A stretch of DNA of 15,628 bases from Actinomycetes bacterium (GTDB taxonomy: Bacteria > Actinomycetota > Humimicrobiia > JAHJRV01). The stretch's first letter is position 1. Every line of letters begins with the position of its first letter. The DNA is taken from positions 1 through 15,628 of the forward strand of contig DAOWJR010000037.1 of NCBI GenBank assembly GCA_030640275.1. The letters run 5' to 3'. The translations under genes were made by a program, and so were the position numbers. Shown here one piece after another: positions 7,340-13,831 of the stretch. The notes under the pieces were generated by a model that searched no databases, was not told where the DNA came from, and saw only the letters and a list, made by a program, of their open reading frames with translations.

Positions 7340-7359
7340 AAAAATCTATTGGGATTTTT
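7340..7359 (+). other. Perfect stem-loop just before the ribosome site of the SepIVA-like gene
   Basis: AAAAATC and GATTTTT pair perfectly (seven base pairs) around a TATTGG loop. The AAGGAG of the next gene starts three bases later (7363-7368). The location could influence translation initiation or mark the end of the coaD message; the stem has only one G-C pair. Confidence 0.3.
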
Positions 7360-7373
7360 AAAAAGGAGTTATT

Positions 7374-7835
7374 TTGGATGCATTAAAAGTAATGGAAGAA
7401 TTCGAAGATTTAATTTCAAAAAGTAAAAGACTTCCTCTAACCTCAAATGTTATTATAAATGAAGGAAAGATCTATGAATTCCTGGATAAATTGAAAGCAT
7501 CTTTTCCAGAGGAATTCAAACAAGCAAGGTGGATTGTTAAAGAGAGAGATCAAGTACTGGATGATTCAAGAAAAGAAGCAGATAGAATTACTAAAGAAGC
7601 ACAAGAAAATGTAAATAAGTTGGTTTCAGAAACTGAAATAATAAAGAAAGCGCATAGAGAGTCAGAGGTAATTATCAAACAAGCTGAGACAAAAGCAAGA
7701 GGGATAAGATTAGAAGCTGAAGATTACATAGATTCAAAGTTAGCTAACTTAGAAGCAATTCTTCAAAAACTTCTTTTATCAATTGAAAAGGGAAGAGATA
7801 AACTATCGGGAAAAACTATAGAAGAAGAGAAGTAA
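7374..7835 (+). CDS. DivIVA-like coiled-coil protein of the SepIVA (Rv2927c) / clostridial coaD-adjacent family
   Basis: A 153-residue soluble protein. The N-terminal region LPLTSNVIINEGKIYEFLDKL (from residue 20), continuing with FPEEFKQARWIVKERDQVL (44-62), matches from memory the pattern of the small coiled-coil proteins encoded beside coaD/rpmF in Actinobacteria and Clostridia. The mycobacterial member is the septation factor SepIVA. Residues about 55-125 are highly charged heptad-like sequence rich in E, K, R and A (SRKEADRITKEAQENV), predicting a long coiled coil. There is no signal peptide or membrane segment. Start is TTG at 7374 after AAGGAG at 7363-7368. Clostridial members are often annotated 'ATPase' or ATP synthase b-subunit-like, but I see no P-loop. 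A division or polar-scaffold role is inferred from family and context, not shown here. Confidence 0.68.
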   Translation: MDALKVMEEFEDLISKSKRLPLTSNVIINEGKIYEFLDKLKASFPEEFKQARWIVKERDQVLDDSRKEADRITKEAQENVNKLVSETEIIKKAHRESEVIIKQAETKARGIRLEAEDYIDSKLANLEAILQKLLLSIEKGRDKLSGKTIEEEK

Positions 7836-7899
7836 AAGTTTTTTAATTACTGAGTTAAATTACTATTTATAGATTTTATTTAATGTTTTTATAATTTAG

Positions 7900-7928
7900 T
7901 TGATTTTATAGACTTTATGATATATTTT
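7900..7928 (+). promoter_or_regulatory. Candidate promoter for rpmF operon
   Basis: TTGATT (7900-7905) and TATTTT (7923-7928) are separated by 17 bp, each matching four of six consensus bases. This would start transcription near 7935, about 70 bp before rpmF. The 167-bp spacer has no coding potential and is long enough to hold an own promoter. Confidence 0.3.
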
Positions 7929-8002
7929 CACAAGTATTTTGTATGGGAAAATATAGCTTAAGTGAACAATAAAAGAAATTAGAATAGTTTGGAGGTGTAT
8001 AA

Positions 8003-8194
8003 TTGGCTGTTCCCAAAAGAAAAACTTCAAAATCGAGAAGAAATAAGAGAAGAGCACATCATAAACTAAGCTTACCAACTTTGGTTGAGTGTCCTCAATG
8101 TCATGAACCTAAAGTTCCACATAGAATATGTCCTAATTGTGGTTATTATAATAAAATGGAAGTAATAAAAGTTGAAAAGAAAAAGAAAAAATAG
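8003..8194 (+). CDS. rpmF: 50S ribosomal protein L32, zinc-binding
   Basis: L32 is a small large-subunit protein. The 63-residue product begins AVPKRKTSKSRRNKRRAHH, the family's basic N-terminus, and carries the zinc ribbon CPQC (C30, C33) and CPNC (C43, C46). It ends in a run of six or more lysines. The TTG start is fixed by a strong GGAGGTG at 7991-7997, five bases upstream. The usual partner DUF177/YceD gene, normally directly upstream, is missing; only a non-coding spacer is present. The acetyl-CoA synthetase gene begins 17 bp downstream, so the two are very likely co-transcribed. Confidence 0.97.
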   Translation: MAVPKRKTSKSRRNKRRAHHKLSLPTLVECPQCHEPKVPHRICPNCGYYNKMEVIKVEKKKKK

Positions 8195-8211
8195 AAGTTG
8201 GAGGTTGATAC

Positions 8212-10308
8212 TTGAGCCTTAAATCTCTTTTTTATCCAGATTCTATAGCAGTTATTGGTGTATCGAGAGAAGAATATAAAGTAGGGCATTTAATATTCGA
8301 TAACATTAGAAATTCAGGATTTAAAGGACCCTTTTTTCCAGTTAATCCAAAAGCTGATGAAATTCATGGTATTAAATGTTATCCTTCAATATTAGATATT
8401 CCAGTAGATGTTGAGATGGCAGTTATAGTTGTTCCTGCTAAATTTGTTCCAAAAGTAATGGAAGAATGTGGTAAGAAAGGAGTGAAAGCTACAGTAATAA
8501 TTTCTGCTGGTTTTAAGGAAGCTGGAATTGAGGGTTCAAGGTTGGAAAAGGAAGTAGCAAGTATAGCAAAATCAAATGGAATTAGAATCGTAGGCCCGAA
8601 TTGTTTGGGAATAATAAATACCGATAGTCCATATAATGCTTCTTTCACTACTCATACTCCAAAAAAAGGCAATATCTCATTCTTTTCTCAGTCTGGTGCA
8701 TTGTGTGCTGCAATTTTGGATTGGTCAATAGAGGAGAAAATAGGTTTTCATAAATTTGTAAGTTTAGGAAATAAAGCTGATCTAACAGAGGTTGATTTTC
8801 TTGAGGATTTTTTAAAAGACCCAAAAACAAAGGTCATTACTGGTTACTTGGAGGGAGTAACTGAAGGGGAGAAATTTATAAAAGTTGTTTCTGAAGTCTC
8901 AAAAAAGAAGCCAGTAATTCTTGTAAAATCTGGTGGTACAGATTCAGGTGCAAAAGCAGTTTCATCACATACTGGAACTTTAGCTGGTTCAAAAGCTGCA
9001 TATGATGCCGCTTTCAAACAAAGTGGTGTAATTCACGCTCAATCAGTTCAGGATTTATTCGATTATTCTGTTGCACTTGCTTATCAACCATTACCATTGG
9101 GAAGAAGGGCTGCGATAGTTACAAATGCTGGAGGAGCTGGAGTAATGGCAAGTGATGCTTGTGAAAGAAATGGGATCATACTTTCACAATTTTCTTTAGA
9201 AACAATTGATAGATTGAGAAGTTTTCTACCAGGTGCAGCTAATGTTTATAATCCAGTGGATGTTTTAGGAGATTCATTAGCAGAGAGGTATTTGAGAGCA
9301 GCGAATTTACTGATCAATGATGAAAATGTTGATTCACTGATAGCAATTTTGGTTCCAGCAGCTCCAACTCAGATAAAAGAAACTGCAATAGGTTTAGCTG
9401 AACTTTCAAAGAGAACAGAAAAAACTATTATAGCTTGCTTTATGGGAAAAGATCATGTAAAAGCAGGTATAGAAATATTAATCGATAATTCAATACCAAA
9501 TTATTACTTTCCAGAAAGAGCTATTGCATCTTTAGCTGCAATGAATAGATATCATAAATATGTAGTTAGTCCAGAGAAGATTTATCAGAGATTTGATGTC
9601 AATAAGGAAAAAGTTCAAAAAATCTTTGCAACAGCTATTTCTGAGGATAAAAGATTTTTAGGTGATGAAGAAGCAAGAGAGGTTGTAAAAGCGTATGGTA
9701 TAAGAATACCAAAAACAGAATTGGCCAAGGATATTAATCAGGCTACTGAGATAGCAGAAAGAATTGGTTATCCACTTGTTTTAAAAGTTGCTTCTCCAGA
9801 TATATTACATAAGACTGATGTCGGTGCTGTTAAAATTGGAATAAAGAATAAGCAGGAATTAAGAGATTCTTTTGATGATATAATATGGGAAGCAAAGAGA
9901 TACATGCCAAATGCAAAAATATTGGGGGTGATATTACAAGAATTTATTAGTGCTAAAAGGGAGGTCATATTGGGGATGAACAAAGATCCTCAATTTGGTC
10001 CATTACTTATGTTTGGATTGGGAGGAATATATGTAGAAGCATTAAAGGATGTTTCATTTAGGGTTGCTCCTATAACTGAGAGCGAGGCCTGGGAGATGAT
10101 ATCTGAGATAAAATCTTTTCCACTTCTTCGTGGAATAAGGGGAGAGAAATCAGCAGATATTGATTCAATAGTAAACTCATTACTTAGATTATCACAGTTA
10201 GTAACTGATTTTCCCAATATTTTAGAAATGGATATAAATCCTTTACTGGTTTATGAAAAAGGAAAAAGGTCTGTAGCCACAGATGTAAGAATTTCTTTAG
10301 GAGAGTGA
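8212..10308 (+). CDS. Acetate--CoA ligase (ADP-forming), fused alpha-beta
   Basis: This enzyme interconverts acetyl-CoA + ADP + Pi with acetate + CoA + ATP, usually run toward ATP in fermenters. The 698 residues contain, in order: a CoA-binding Rossmann domain (1-130: SIAVIGVSRE, FFPVNPKADEIHG, GPNCLGIIN), two succinyl-CoA-ligase-like domains (about 150-290 and 300-445: FFSQSGALCAAILDW, NAGGAGVMASDACE), and a C-terminal ATP-grasp domain (about 475-695: PLVLKVASPDILHKTDVGAV, GPLLMFGLGG, LEMDINPLLV). The phosphorylatable histidine is present in SSHTGTLAGS (H253), with the supporting Glu in GYLEG (E214); H533 and D674 match the beta-domain active-site positions I know from archaeal enzymes. No GNAT domain is present, which excludes a Pat-type protein acetyltransferase. 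TTG start after GGAGG at 8200-8204. Substrate range (acetate or other acids) cannot be read from sequence. Confidence 0.92.
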   Translation: MSLKSLFYPDSIAVIGVSREEYKVGHLIFDNIRNSGFKGPFFPVNPKADEIHGIKCYPSILDIPVDVEMAVIVVPAKFVPKVMEECGKKGVKATVIISAGFKEAGIEGSRLEKEVASIAKSNGIRIVGPNCLGIINTDSPYNASFTTHTPKKGNISFFSQSGALCAAILDWSIEEKIGFHKFVSLGNKADLTEVDFLEDFLKDPKTKVITGYLEGVTEGEKFIKVVSEVSKKKPVILVKSGGTDSGAKAVSSHTGTLAGSKAAYDAAFKQSGVIHAQSVQDLFDYSVALAYQPLPLGRRAAIVTNAGGAGVMASDACERNGIILSQFSLETIDRLRSFLPGAANVYNPVDVLGDSLAERYLRAANLLINDENVDSLIAILVPAAPTQIKETAIGLAELSKRTEKTIIACFMGKDHVKAGIEILIDNSIPNYYFPERAIASLAAMNRYHKYVVSPEKIYQRFDVNKEKVQKIFATAISEDKRFLGDEEAREVVKAYGIRIPKTELAKDINQATEIAERIGYPLVLKVASPDILHKTDVGAVKIGIKNKQELRDSFDDIIWEAKRYMPNAKILGVILQEFISAKREVILGMNKDPQFGPLLMFGLGGIYVEALKDVSFRVAPITESEAWEMISEIKSFPLLRGIRGEKSADIDSIVNSLLRLSQLVTDFPNILEMDINPLLVYEKGKRSVATDVRISLGE

Positions 10309-10312
10309 TTAA

Positions 10313-11371
10313 ATGGTTACATGTTATATAGTCTCAAATGAGGAATTTTCGGGTAAAAGCACAATTTGTGCTGGATTGGGATTAATTTTGAAAAATCAGG
10401 GATATAATTTAAATTTTATTAAACCTGTTGGAACACATCCTAAAAAAGTTAAAGATACAATAATAGATGGTGATACTGAATTTATGTGTGAGGTTTTGGG
10501 AACTTGTGAAATTTTATCTCATCACTCACCAATTATCTTGACTCCTGAATTATATACTGAAGGTTTACAAGGTGAAATACCTAATTTAATGAATAAAATA
10601 GTTAAAGCACATAAAATGGTGTCTAAAGATGTGGATTTAATTTTGATGGAAGGAGCCCGAAGTCTAAATAATGGTTTGACATTAGGAGTTTCAGTTCCCC
10701 AGATATGCAAGGAGATTCCCTCAAAAGTAATTTTAGTAACAAAATATAAATGGGGAATGGTTGATGAGATACTATTCATAAAAGAACAGCTTAAAGAACA
10801 TTTCTTGGGTGTAATTATAAATATAATTCCAAGAGACGAAATAGAATATATAGATGAGAATATAATTCCCTATTTAAATAAAAATGACATCCAAGTCTTT
10901 GGTACAGTAATCGAAAATAAACTGCTTTCCTCAATTAGTGTTAAGGATTTATCAACGAATCTTAATGGAGAAGTATTGTGTGCTCATGATTTTGTAGATG
11001 AACTTGTTGAAGCATTTATGGTTGGAGCTATGGGTCAAGAAAAGGCATTGAGATTTTTTAGAAGAGTAGCAAATAAAGCAGTTATTACAGGAGGAGACAG
11101 GGCTGATGTTCAATTAGCAGCATTGGAAACCTCAACAAAGTGCCTTATTTTAACTGGCGGTTTTCAACCAAGCGCTATCGTTCTGGGAAGAGCAGAGGAA
11201 TTAGGAGTTCCTATGATATTAGTACCTTATGATACACTTACAACAGTTGAAAAAACAGAGAAGATTGTGGGACATCTTAGAATACATGAACCTCAGAAAG
11301 TAGATAGGTTAATAGAAATACTTACTGAGCAGGTTTCAATTGATAGTTTAAAGAAATCACTTAATATTTAA
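10313..11371 (+). CDS. BioD-like P-loop plus DRTGG domain protein (phosphotransacetylase N-terminal half, no catalytic domain)
   Basis: A 352-residue protein with the two regulatory domains of long phosphotransacetylases and nothing after them. Residues 1-205 form a BioD/CobB-like NTPase fold: P-loop SNEEFSGKST at 8-17 (Ser in place of the first Gly), FIKPVG at 35-40, and the Walker B-like LILMEGARS at 109-117. Residues about 210-316 are a DRTGG domain, with ITGGDRADVQLAAL at 258-271 and LTGGFQPSAIVLGRAEELG at 280-298. The PTA_PTB catalytic domain of E. coli Pta (714 aa) is absent. The ATG lies 4 bp after the acetyl-CoA synthetase stop and its AGGAG (10299-10303) is inside that gene, so translation is coupled. 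I infer a nucleotide- or metabolite-sensing accessory of the synthetase; the function is not established. Confidence 0.8.
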   Translation: MVTCYIVSNEEFSGKSTICAGLGLILKNQGYNLNFIKPVGTHPKKVKDTIIDGDTEFMCEVLGTCEILSHHSPIILTPELYTEGLQGEIPNLMNKIVKAHKMVSKDVDLILMEGARSLNNGLTLGVSVPQICKEIPSKVILVTKYKWGMVDEILFIKEQLKEHFLGVIINIIPRDEIEYIDENIIPYLNKNDIQVFGTVIENKLLSSISVKDLSTNLNGEVLCAHDFVDELVEAFMVGAMGQEKALRFFRRVANKAVITGGDRADVQLAALETSTKCLILTGGFQPSAIVLGRAEELGVPMILVPYDTLTTVEKTEKIVGHLRIHEPQKVDRLIEILTEQVSIDSLKKSLNI

Positions 11372-11432
11372 ATATATCTTTTTATAGAATTTATATCTTA
11401 GAGATTAGTGGCATGGTTTCGAAGACATTTTA

Positions 11433-11466
11433 CCCTCCCCCCTACCCCCTCCCATAAAGGGAGGGG
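11433..11466. repeat. GC-rich hairpin with overlapping G-quadruplex motif
   Basis: In the AT-rich 204-bp spacer before plsX, CCCCTCCC (11446-11453) and GGGAGGGG (11459-11466) form a perfect 8-bp stem, all but one pair G-C, around ATAAA. Overlapping it, 11433-11453 has four C runs (3, 6, 5 and 3 bases) separated by T, TA and T. The minus strand therefore has four G runs with loops of one, two and one base, a canonical tight G-quadruplex motif. The composition is utterly unlike the surroundings. It lacks a T run on either side, so it is not a standard intrinsic terminator. It resembles dispersed palindromic C-rich intergenic repeats seen in many bacterial genomes, but only one copy lies in this window. 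Confidence 0.7.
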
Positions 11467-11542
11467 AATTGAGTGAAATATAAAGGGAGAAACTATATTC
11501 AAATTCTTCAATAATTCTTTTATGGAATTAATTGGAGAGAGG

Positions 11543-11572
11543 ATGTCACATGTAACTAGCAAGGAAAATTAA
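11543..11572 (+). other. Possible nine-codon leader ORF before plsX
   Basis: ATG at 11543 opens a nine-codon frame, MSHVTSKEN, that ends TAA at 11570-11572, three bases before and in frame with the plsX TTG start. GGAG at 11534-11537 lies five bases before the ATG, closer to an ordinary ribosome site than the one serving plsX. It may be a leader peptide that couples translation into plsX, or chance. Confidence 0.3.
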
Positions 11573-11575
11573 AAG

Positions 11576-12604
11576 TTGAGTAAAAAAGAAATAAAAAAAA
11601 TGACAATTGCAATAGATGCCATGGGAGGTGATTATGCTCCCGAAGAGATAGTTGAGGGAGCAATTCTGTCTTTAGAAGAAAAGGATTTCAGTATTATTCT
11701 TGTTGGGGAAGAAAAAAAGATAAATAGTTTATTATCAAAGCAAATATTTGATGAGAAGAGGATATCAGTTCTAAATGCTACTCAAAAGATAGAGCAAGAT
11801 GAAAGTCCTGCAATAGTTGTAAGAAGAAAAAAACAGAGTTCCATAAATATTTGTTCGAAACTAGTAAGAGATAAAGTGGCAGATGGAATGATTTCTGCAG
11901 GTCCAACAGGAGCAGTTATGACCTCAGCTATTCTAAATATTGGGAGAATAAAGGGTGTAAAAAGACCCGCATTGGCTGCATTTATACCAACTGTTAAAAA
12001 TCCAATACTGTTGATTGACATAGGTGCAAATGTTGATTGTAAACCAATATATTTATTACAATTTGCTATTATGGGGAAGATTTTATATAAAAATATGTTA
12101 GTGGATGTTCAACCTAAGGTTGGTTTGCTAAGTATAGGAGAAGAAAGTACAAAAGGAAATCACCTGGTCCAGGAGTCATATGAGTTAATTTCCAAATCAA
12201 TTAAAGATTTTGTTGGAAACATTGAGGGTCACCAGATATTAGATGGAAAAGCAAATGTTATAGTATGTGATGGTTTTACAGGAAATGTTGTTATAAAATC
12301 TATAGAGGGAACTGTAGAAATGCTATTTAATCAATTAAAAGATACCTTTCTCACTAATACAATAAGTAAGATGGGTGCATATCTATTAAAACCCTCATTG
12401 AAAAGTTTAAAGAAAAAATTTGATTATAGAGAATATGGTGGTCTTCAACTTATAGGGATAGATGGTATTTGTATAAAAGCTCATGGTAGATCAAAATCTA
12501 AAGCTATAAAAAATTCTATTAGAGTTGCTACAAAAGTAATAAATAGTGAAATGATACTCAATTTAAAAAGTGAAATAAAAAAGTATTTTAAAGAGACCAG
12601 ATAG
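11576..12604 (+). CDS. plsX: Phosphate acyltransferase PlsX
   Basis: PlsX converts acyl-ACP and phosphate to acyl-phosphate, the donor used by PlsY in phospholipid synthesis; it acts at the inner face of the membrane. Family motifs are IDAMGGDYAPEEIVEGA at 13-29, SAGPTGAVMTSAILNIGRIK at 107-126, LIDIGANVDCKP at 146-157 and CDGFTGNVVIKSIEG at 231-245. Length 342 fits the family. The start is uncertain: TTG 11576 has AAGGA ten bases upstream, while ATG 11600 would give the more usual MTIAIDAMGGD N-terminus but is preceded only by a run of A. It shares the rpmF-plsX neighbourhood seen in many bacteria, here separated by the acetyl-CoA synthetase pair. acpP follows at 77 bp; the customary fabH, fabD and fabG genes are absent between them. 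Confidence 0.95.
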   Translation: MSKKEIKKMTIAIDAMGGDYAPEEIVEGAILSLEEKDFSIILVGEEKKINSLLSKQIFDEKRISVLNATQKIEQDESPAIVVRRKKQSSINICSKLVRDKVADGMISAGPTGAVMTSAILNIGRIKGVKRPALAAFIPTVKNPILLIDIGANVDCKPIYLLQFAIMGKILYKNMLVDVQPKVGLLSIGEESTKGNHLVQESYELISKSIKDFVGNIEGHQILDGKANVIVCDGFTGNVVIKSIEGTVEMLFNQLKDTFLTNTISKMGAYLLKPSLKSLKKKFDYREYGGLQLIGIDGICIKAHGRSKSKAIKNSIRVATKVINSEMILNLKSEIKKYFKETR

Positions 12605-12672
12605 GAAGTAAATATATTTATTTGAAACTAAAAGGGATATTTCTCGTCAAAAGGATTAATAAAAGAATATTT

Positions 12673-12677
12673 GGAGG
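12673..12677 (+). promoter_or_regulatory. Ribosome binding site that sets the acpP start
   Basis: GGAGG lies four bases before the ATG at 12682. This fixes the start there rather than at the in-frame TTG 12622, which has no ribosome site and would add a 20-residue basic extension unlike any acyl carrier protein. Confidence 0.85.
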
Positions 12678-12681
12678 TAAT

Positions 12682-12921
12682 ATGGAAAGAGATGAAATTT
12701 TTGAAAAATTAAAAAAAGTAATTACTGATATTTTAGATATTGAAGAGGAAAAAATATCATTTGAATCAAAATTTTTAGAGGATTTCGGTGCGGATTCTTT
12801 AGATATAGTAGAAATGGTTATGTCTATAGAGGAGGAATTTAATATAGAAATACCAGATGAGGATGTGGAAAAAGTTTTAAGTGTAAATGATGTAATAAAT
12901 TATATTCAGTCTGCAACTTAA
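12682..12921 (+). CDS. acpP: Acyl carrier protein
   Basis: AcpP carries growing fatty acids on a 4'-phosphopantetheine arm in the cytosol. The 79-residue acidic product has the invariant DSL motif in GADSLDIVEMV, with Ser39 as the attachment site, followed by the conserved FNIEIPDEDVEKVLSVNDVINYI helix region. The length is typical. It directly follows plsX, which consumes acyl-ACP, and is closed by a strong terminator. Its synthesis depends on CoA and so on CoaD, also encoded here. Confidence 0.97.
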   Translation: MERDEIFEKLKKVITDILDIEEEKISFESKFLEDFGADSLDIVEMVMSIEEEFNIEIPDEDVEKVLSVNDVINYIQSAT

Positions 12922-12949
12922 TCTCTAAATTTTTTAACTTTGTTAACTG

Positions 12950-12993
12950 AAAGCTTTTAGCAATTAATTATTACTAAAAGCTTTTATTTTATT
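12950..12993 (+). terminator. Intrinsic terminator after acpP
   Basis: AAAGCTTTTAG (12950-12960) pairs perfectly with CTAAAAGCTTT (12974-12984), an 11-bp stem around a 13-base loop, followed by TATTTTATT. It starts 29 bp after the acpP stop. It is the clearest terminator in the window and marks the end of the plsX-acpP unit. Confidence 0.8.
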
Positions 12994-13035
12994 AAAAGAA
13001 AATGAGAGAAAATCCTGGGATGCATTTGATTATTT

Positions 13036-13064
13036 TTAACAACTGAACTTGTTTGTGATAAACT
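13036..13064 (+). promoter_or_regulatory. Candidate promoter for rnc-smc
   Basis: TTAACA (13036-13041; five of six consensus) and TAAACT (13059-13064; four of six) are 17 bp apart, just after the acpP terminator. Transcription would start near 13071, leaving a leader of about 38 bases before rnc. The position after a terminator makes an independent promoter likely. Confidence 0.45.
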
Positions 13065-13108
13065 AACTGATTAAATAATTTTTTTTAATTTTTGAAAGTA
13101 CAGAATAT

Positions 13109-13807
13109 ATGGATACAGAGCAAATAATAAACTGGGCTAAAGATCAAAAACTAGTATTTAAAAAAAAGGAAATTTTAATTAAAGCACTAACTCATCGCTC
13201 CTATTTGAATGATATTGATGAAAATACAGAAACAAATGAAAGATTGGAGTTTTTAGGAGATTCAGTTCTTTCATTAATAATCATTTCTTATTTATGTCAG
13301 AAATTTCCAACAAAAAATGAAGGAGAACTTGCAAAAATAAAGTCAAATTTAGTAAGTGATGATACATTATCTCAATTAGCTGAAGATATAAACTTGGGAA
13401 AAGTAATTATTTTAGGAGAAAATGAGGATGGATCAGGTGGGAGGAAGAAGGATTCAATACTGGCTGATGCCTTAGAAGCATTAATAGGAGCTATTTATTT
13501 AGATTTAGGTATAAAAAAGACAAAAAAGTGGGTTATCAATCTATACTCTAAAAAAATAGATGATGAGGTAAAAAACCCCTTTTTAGATGATTATAAAACA
13601 AGACTGCAGGAGATTCTATCCCAGAAGAAGGTTGGTAAGTTAAGTTATAAAATTTTAAAAGAAGAAGGACCTGACCACGCTAAAATGTTTTTAGCCAAAG
13701 CCTTTTTAGATAAAATAGTGATTGGTGAGGGATGGGGTAGTAGTAAGAAAGATGCTGAACAAGAAGCAGCAAAATTAGCGTTAATGAAAATTTCTAAAAA
13801 TATATAA
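13109..13807 (+). CDS. rnc: Ribonuclease III
   Basis: RNase III cuts double-stranded RNA, including the rRNA precursor. The 232 residues comprise a catalytic domain (about 1-150) with the signature ERLEFLGDSVLSL (44-56; acidic residues E44, E47 and D51) and DSILADALEALIGAIYLDLG (D120 and E123 complete the Mg site). A double-stranded-RNA-binding domain spans about 158-228, with DYKTRLQEIL, GPDHAKMF and GSSKKDAEQEAAKLAL. The ATG is preceded only by a weak GAAAG ten bases upstream. It follows acpP and precedes smc by 24 bp, the same acpP-rnc-smc order as in Bacillus, so rnc and smc are probably one operon. Confidence 0.96.
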   Translation: MDTEQIINWAKDQKLVFKKKEILIKALTHRSYLNDIDENTETNERLEFLGDSVLSLIIISYLCQKFPTKNEGELAKIKSNLVSDDTLSQLAEDINLGKVIILGENEDGSGGRKKDSILADALEALIGAIYLDLGIKKTKKWVINLYSKKIDDEVKNPFLDDYKTRLQEILSQKKVGKLSYKILKEEGPDHAKMFLAKAFLDKIVIGEGWGSSKKDAEQEAAKLALMKISKNI

Positions 13808-13818
13808 GTAATTTATTC

Positions 13819-13824
13819 TAAAAT
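13819..13824 (+). promoter_or_regulatory. Candidate -10 box immediately upstream of smc
   Basis: TAAAAT (five of six consensus bases) ends seven bases before the smc ATG, the spacing expected for a transcript that begins at the start codon. smc has no Shine-Dalgarno sequence, which would fit a leaderless message. No -35 is evident at the usual distance. Confidence 0.25.
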
Positions 13825-13831
13825 TTGTAGC

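Noticed and set aside
7374..7835. ATP synthase b-subunit or true ATPase
   Set aside because: No membrane segment, no P-loop, and no other ATP synthase genes nearby; resemblance is only coiled-coil composition.
7896..8078. Minus-strand ORF across the rpmF promoter and start
   Set aside because: Overlaps the certain rpmF gene and reads as A/T-rich pseudo-hydrophobic sequence; no start signal.
8212..10308. Pat-type protein lysine acetyltransferase instead of an acetyl-CoA synthetase
   Set aside because: No GNAT domain is present and the phosphorylatable His in SSHTGTLAG is intact.
11433..11466. GC-rich hairpin as an intrinsic terminator of the DRTGG gene
   Set aside because: No T run follows the stem on either strand; it is better described as a structured repeat or G-quadruplex element.
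12622..12681. N-terminal extension of acpP from an upstream TTG
   Set aside because: It adds a basic segment unlike acyl carrier proteins and has no ribosome site; GGAGG sits just before ATG 12682.
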